Assembly (NCBI GenBank): GCA_963729215.1
Contig: CAVSND010000025.1
Span: forward strand, 62,001 to 126,000
Direction of reading: 5' to 3'
DNA: 64,000 nt
Source of the DNA: CAVQJU01 sp963729215
GTDB taxonomy: Bacteria; Acidobacteriota; Vicinamibacteria; Vicinamibacterales; CAVVIG01
Shown here: piece by piece, positions 60,168 to 64,000 of the stretch
Numbering within the stretch: position 1 is the first letter of the stretch
Layout of the letters: each line of letters starts with the position of its first letter
Translations under genes and position numbers: made by a program
Notes under the pieces: generated by a model
Told to the model about the DNA's origin: nothing
The model's input: the letters and a program-made list of their open reading frames with translations, nothing else
The model's database searches: none

Positions 60168-61443
60168 GCGCGTTCTGGATGCCATCGAGAATGTCTTCGT
60201 CGGTGGCATGCGTTGAAGGCAAGGCTGGCCGAAGCGGGAAAGGAATCCTGTCCATGCGGTACGCCGTTCCCGCCGAGCTGATTCCTGGCGCCGCCGTGGT
60301 GAAGTGAACGCGGGCCGCGAGGCTGGCCGGCGTAATCTTTCGATCGATCACGATGTGTGGAATGCGGTCCAGGTGATCGAGCGCCGCCTGGGGCATCGTC
60401 GTCCACGGGTCGGCGGCCACGATGAGCGCGGCGTCGGCTTCTTTGCGGACGAGCACGTCCACGGCCGTGAACTCGCCCGGATTGGAACGCGGGTAGCCGC
60501 GGGAGTAATCAAGGCCGAACGGGTACCCCGCCAGCGAGTTCATCACGGCGTCGGCACCGGTCTCGTTGCCGTAGTCGCGCATCGGCATGGCAGCGAACTT
60601 GGTAAAGGCGTTCAATTCGGCGGTCAAAGACAGGAGAGCGGCGACGTTGGCGTGTTTTCCGCGCGTCATCGTCAAGCCGCTGCCGAAGAAGAACACGCCG
60701 AAACGGGCCTGCTTCATCCGCTCAGCCAGATCCACGAGCTGTTCAAGCGTCAGGCCCGTCGCGGCGACAAGGCTGCGATCGACCGTTCGATTGTTGACCA
60801 GGGCTCGCAGCGTGGTCAGCACTTCGAGATCGGCGCCCGATCGGATCTGCAGAAACTGATCGCTGGCCCTCGCGCTCTGCGTTTCACGGACGTCCACCAG
60901 CACCATCGTCCGATCCTTCCGCCCCCGGGGCACGTACTTGCCCTTCGCTCTGAGGGCGAACTTGTTGAAGTGCCGCGGGTGGCTCTCAACCGGGTTGGTG
61001 CCCCAGTAGACGACGAAGTCGGCGCGGTTTTTCACTTCGCCGAGCGTGCACGTCAGCTTGCCGGTGAGCTGGCCGGCGATCTTCCCCGGGCCGTACGTCA
61101 GCGAGGTATGGCTGTCGATCACGGCGCCGATCCGCTCGGCCAGCATCATCGCCGCCCGCTGCGATTCACACGTCGAATTGCCCAGGCCGTAGACCAGCGG
61201 CATGTCCGCGTCGTCCAGGATTTCCGCCGCGGCCTCGAGGGCCGAATCGACCGTGGCGGGCCGACCGTCGATGAGCGCTGCCGGCAGCGCATGCTGATTC
61301 GGGTGGTTGAAGAACCACGCGCGGCCAAGCACGCATGCACGCTTGGCCTTGAGAACGCGCTCATGGCTCGCATGCAGTTCGATGTCATCACACAGGCACC
61401 CGCAATACGTACAGGTGGCGTTCTTCACGACGATGAGGTCCAT
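60154..61443 (-). CDS. fhcB: FwdB paralogue with Thr at the metal-ligand position (Fhc-type B subunit)
   Basis: A 429-residue paralogue of the Sec-containing FwdB. ATG 61443. Seen: NATCTYCGCLCDDIELHASHERVLKAKRACVLG (4Fe-4S cysteines kept), MPLVYGLGNSTCESQRAAMMLAERIGAVIDSHTSL-T-YGPGKIAGQLTGKLTCTLGEVKNRADFVVYWGTNPVESHPRHF, SLTAELNAFTKFAAMPMRDYGNETGA, PRSNPGEFTAVDV. Residue 116 is Thr, exactly where the other copy has Sec, so this subunit should not ligate W or Mo. Bacterial FhcB of methylotrophs is likewise thought to be metal-free and structural. Divergent from the two ftr genes across about 130 bp. Confidence 0.93.
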   Translation of the reverse strand: MDLIVVKNATCTYCGCLCDDIELHASHERVLKAKRACVLGRAWFFNHPNQHALPAALIDGRPATVDSALEAAAEILDDADMPLVYGLGNSTCESQRAAMMLAERIGAVIDSHTSLTYGPGKIAGQLTGKLTCTLGEVKNRADFVVYWGTNPVESHPRHFNKFALRAKGKYVPRGRKDRTMVLVDVRETQSARASDQFLQIRSGADLEVLTTLRALVNNRTVDRSLVAATGLTLEQLVDLAERMKQARFGVFFFGSGLTMTRGKHANVAALLSLTAELNAFTKFAAMPMRDYGNETGADAVMNSLAGYPFGLDYSRGYPRSNPGEFTAVDVLVRKEADAALIVAADPWTTMPQAALDHLDRIPHIVIDRKITPASLAARVHFTTAAPGISSAGTAYRMDRIPFPLRPALPSTHATDEDILDGIQNALRAT

Positions 61444-61577
61444 TCGCGGCTCCGGCGTTGTTGGCGTTCGAGGTGGCGCGATGTCGCGCCCACGTACCAT
61501 CTTGCCACGCCGGTGAGACGAGTGTGTCGTGCTACGCTACGGTGGCGAAGGGGGCACGCGTGAGCGGCGAGAACGGC

Positions 61578-62487
61578 ATGGTCCGGCGCGGCGTGAGAAT
61601 CGTCGATACATTCGCGGAGGCATTCGACATGCGCGCGGCGCGCGTATTGATCACGGCCCGCTCGACCGCCTGGGCGCGAATCGCCGGTCAGGCCATGACC
61701 GGCTTCGCGACGTCGGTGATCGGCTGCAAGGTCGAGGCCGGCATCGAGGCGGAACTGCTCGCTCGATGAGACCCTGGACGGCCGGCCGGGCGTGAGCGTG
61801 CTGGTCTTCGGTTTCGACGCCGAGGGGCTTGGCAGCCGGCTCGTCGACAGAGTGGGCCAGACGGTCCTCACCTGCCCGACCACGGCCTGCTTCGACGGCC
61901 TGCCCGAGGCCGCCGAGCGAGTCAAGGTCGGCGGGTCGCTGCGCCATTTCGGCGACCGCTTCCAGTCGAGCAAGTTCCTTGACGGTCGCCGCTACTGGCG
62001 GATCCCGGTCATGGAAGGCGAGTTCCTGGTGCAGGAGGCCTTTGGTGTCCAGAAGGCGATCGGTGGCGGCAACTTCCTGATCCTGGCGGCGGACGAAGAC
62101 ACCGCGCTGGCGGCGGCGGAATCGGCGGTCGATGCCATGCGGAAGGTCCGCGGCGTCATTCTCCCGTTTCCTGGCGGGATCGTGCGCGCCGGCAGCAAGG
62201 TGGGCGCGAAGACGTCCAAGAAGATGATCGCGTCCACCAACGACGCGTACTGTCCGACGCTGCGCGGCCGAACCGGCGTGACGAGCGAGCTGCCGGAAGG
62301 CGTGAATTCCGTGCTCGAGATCGTGGTGGACGGCCTGGACCGTCTCGCTATCGAGAGCGCCCTGCGCGCCGGCATCGACGCCGCCTGCCGTCCCGGGGTC
62401 GTCGAGATCTCGGCGGGGAATTACGGCGGCAAGCTCGGGAAGCACCACTTCCCGCTCCACGCGCTCATGGCTGAACCGTCCGCGTAA
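61578..62487 (+). CDS. fhcD: Formylmethanofuran:H4MPT formyltransferase (Ftr/FhcD), copy 1, one frameshift
   Basis: Moves the formyl group between methanofuran and tetrahydromethanopterin. ATG 61578 (MVRRGVRIVDTFAEAFDMRAARVLIT) aligns with the start of copy 2; GTG 61560 is an alternative. Past a shift near 61766: GVSVLVFGFDAEGLGSRLVDRVGQTVLTCPTTACFDGLPEAAERV, FGDRFQSSKFLDGRRYWRIPVMEGEFLVQE, KAIGGGNFLILA, GVILPFPGGIVRAGSKVG, MIASTNDAYCPTL, LPEGVNSVLEIVVDGLD, ACRPGVVEISAGNYGGKLGKHHFPL. 303 codons plus one extra base, normal. Confidence 0.93.
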
Positions 62488-62534
62488 GGCTGAGCGCTGC
62501 GGTCGCCGCATGCGCGACGCGGGGAGAATGGGCC

Positions 62535-63443
62535 GTGACGAACCGCAGCGTCTTCATCGAGGACACCTTCGCCGAGGGCTTCACCATGCGCGCGGCGCGG
62601 ATCGTCGTGACTGCGAAAAGTGAGCGGTGGGCGCGCGAGGCCGCGCTCAAGTTCACCGGGTTTGCGACGTCCGTCACCGTGTGCAAGTGCGAAGCGGCAA
62701 TCGAACGGATGCTGCCGCCCGAAGAGACGCCTGATGCCCGCCCCGGCGCGAGCATCCTGATCTTCTCGACCGACACCGACGGTCTCGGAAAGCGTCTCAT
62801 CGAGCGCATCGGCCAGACGGTGCTCACCTGCCCGACGGCCAACTGCTTCGACGGGCTGCCGGACTCGCCCGACCGCGTGCCGGCCGGGCGCGCGCTGCGG
62901 GTGTTCGGCGACAAGTTTCAGATCAGCAAGGTCGTCGGCGGCCAGCGTTACTGGCGCGTGCCGGTGATGGAAGGCGAATGCCTGCTGCAGGAGAGCTTCG
63001 GCATCGAGAAGGACGGCATCGGCGGCGGCAACTTCCTGATCCTCGCGGAGGATGCCGACAGCGCACTCGACGCCGCCGAAGCCGCGGTGGCGGCGATCGA
63101 CGGCATGCCCGGTGTCATCCTGCCGTTTCCGGGAGGCATCGCGCGGAGCGGCAGCAAGGTCGGCTCGCGCGGCTACACGTCGCTCGTCGCGTCCACCAAC
63201 GACGCCTACTGCCCGACGCTGCGGCTGACGACGGCGTCGGCGTTGCCGGAGGGCGTGAACTCGGTCCTCGAAATCGTGCTCGACGGGCTGAGCGCCGACG
63301 CGATCGGCCAGGCCATGCGCATCGGCATCGACGCGGCGTGCCGTCCCGGCGTGCGGGCGATTACCGCCGGCAATTACGGCGGCAACCTGGGCCCGCACCA
63401 CTTCCACCTGCGCCGGATCATGGCCGGGGACGGCGCCGAATGA
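62535..63443 (+). CDS. fhcD: Formylmethanofuran:H4MPT formyltransferase (Ftr/FhcD), copy 2
   Basis: A 302-residue second copy, GTG 62535, intact. Seen: VFIEDTFAEGFTMRAARIVVTAKSERWAREAALKFTGFATSVTVCKCEAAIE, SILIFSTDTDGLGKRLIERIGQTVLTCPTANCFDGLP, QRYWRVPVMEGECLLQESFGIE, GIGGGNFLILAEDADSA, GVILPFPGGIARSGSKVG, VASTNDAYCPTLRL, ITAGNYGGNLGPHHFHL. It shares most residues with copy 1, so the pair is a tandem duplication that has diverged. Overlaps the next gene by 4 bp (ATGA). Confidence 0.95.
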   Translation: MTNRSVFIEDTFAEGFTMRAARIVVTAKSERWAREAALKFTGFATSVTVCKCEAAIERMLPPEETPDARPGASILIFSTDTDGLGKRLIERIGQTVLTCPTANCFDGLPDSPDRVPAGRALRVFGDKFQISKVVGGQRYWRVPVMEGECLLQESFGIEKDGIGGGNFLILAEDADSALDAAEAAVAAIDGMPGVILPFPGGIARSGSKVGSRGYTSLVASTNDAYCPTLRLTTASALPEGVNSVLEIVLDGLSADAIGQAMRIGIDAACRPGVRAITAGNYGGNLGPHHFHLRRIMAGDGAE

Positions 63444-64000
63444 GCGCGGTCGTGGCGCTCGAACTGCGCGCGCCGGTCGATGGCGTGGTCGAAACGGATG
63501 GCGTCACCGCGGACCGCTTCGCGGCGCTCGGCGTACGCGAGATCGCCGCGCTTCCGGCGCGGGCCGGCACGCGACAGGGCGCGCTCGGCGATTTCTTCAA
63601 GGTCCGCGGCGAGCGCTCCGCCCGTGTGTGGGTCCTGGGTTCGGTGGCGAACGTGAACGGCCTCGGCGCCGGCATGGCCGGAGGCGAACTGATCATCGAC
63701 GGCGACGCGGGCGACCGCGTCGCCGCCGGCATGACCGGCGGCCTGGTGGACGTGCGCGGCAACGTGCGGGACGACGCCGGCGCGGCGATGGGCGGCGGCG
63801 TGCTTCGGGTCTCGGGAAACGCGGGCGACAGGCTGGGCGCCGCCGCGCCCGGCGCCTCGCACGGGATGACCGGCGGCGAGATCGTGGTCAGCGGATCGGC
63901 CGGCAGCGACGCCGCCGCGAGGACTCGCCGCGGCCTGGTCGTGGTCGCGGGCGATGCCGGGAGCTTCGCCGCGCGCGCGATGATCGCCGGAACCCTCGTG
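63440..64000 (+). CDS. fhcC: Fwd/Fhc subunit C, second copy (3' end off the right edge)
   Basis: 187 codons visible from ATG 63440, open to the window edge. The beta-helix repeats are clear: GLGAGMAGGELIIDGDAGDRVAAGMTGGLVDVRGNVRDDAGAAMGGGVLRVSGNAGDRLGAA, HGMTGGEIVVSGSAGSDAAARTRRGLVVVAGDAG. It differs strongly from fwdC at 59346, consistent with a separate complex. Translationally coupled to the formyltransferase, as in bacterial fhc operons; an fhcA gene may follow outside the window. Confidence 0.9.
   Translation, partial: MSAVVALELRAPVDGVVETDGVTADRFAALGVREIAALPARAGTRQGALGDFFKVRGERSARVWVLGSVANVNGLGAGMAGGELIIDGDAGDRVAAGMTGGLVDVRGNVRDDAGAAMGGGVLRVSGNAGDRLGAAAPGASHGMTGGEIVVSGSAGSDAAARTRRGLVVVAGDAGSFAARAMIAGTLV

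Noticed and set aside
61767..61769. In-frame TGA in the first formyltransferase gene, as a third Sec codon
   Set aside because: The frame after the TGA does not continue the family; the correct continuation (DETLDGRPGVSVLVF) is one base off. It is a frameshift, and the aligned position in the second copy is not Cys or Sec.

Overview
The window is high-GC DNA from what looks like an acidobacterium, probably of the Vicinamibacteria type. This rests on gene content: many secreted PQQ/NHL/SMP-30 beta-propellers, a DUF6152 protein, a family of paralogous secreted proteins of unknown function, PRC-type and multihaem cytochromes, and archaeal-like tetrahydromethanopterin (H4MPT) genes in a bacterium. 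There is no plasmid, phage or insertion-sequence backbone; it reads as chromosome.

Layout. 1-42.4 kb is mostly periplasmic and catabolic: an aldehyde dehydrogenase, a quinoprotein alcohol dehydrogenase, sugar-dehydrogenase-like propellers, esterases, MFS transporters, a kaiC-kaiB-kaiB-histidine kinase operon (20.2-24.0 kb), a gallate/protocatechuate meta-cleavage operon with transporter (28.4-35.9 kb, minus strand), an octahaem cytochrome c and MsrA. From 42.5 kb the theme becomes one-carbon chemistry: fae, mtdB, a DUF1464 protein and an ATP-grasp ligase, then the selenocysteine machinery (selD, selB, selA, tRNA-Sec), then a metE-like/PhnD-like/acyl-CoA-dehydrogenase-like/OsmC block, and finally two formylmethanofuran (Fwd/Fhc) gene sets that run off the right edge.

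The central result is at the right end. The plus-strand set fwdD - small ORF - fwdB - fwdA - fwdC carries an in-frame TGA in fwdB (56588-56590, codon 116), exactly where archaeal FwdB has its metal-binding Cys/Sec, in the context DSHTSL-U-HGPT. A hairpin of bacterial SECIS type lies just downstream. SelD is itself a selenoprotein (TGA at 48197-48199, context AAAG-U-ASK), and the whole Sec decoding kit sits 4-8 kb away. The divergent FwdB paralogue (60154-61443) has Thr at the same residue 116, as expected for a bacterial Fhc-type, metal-free subunit. The window therefore appears to encode a redox-active, Sec-dependent formylmethanofuran dehydrogenase (with the metallopterin-binding FwdD subunit that bacterial Fhc lacks) beside a conventional hydrolytic Fhc set. 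Together with Fae and MtdB this would oxidise formaldehyde through H4MPT and methanofuran-like carriers to CO2, or run CO2 reduction in reverse.

Two cautions. Fifteen genes carry frameshifts, nearly all equivalent to one extra base and often in a short homopolymer; this looks like a systematic sequencing or assembly error, and I treat the genes as intact. Two kinds of dispersed repeat fill the intergenic gaps: GTAG-headed palindromes in head-to-head pairs (REP/BIME type), and 7-9 bp tandem arrays whose motif differs at each locus.
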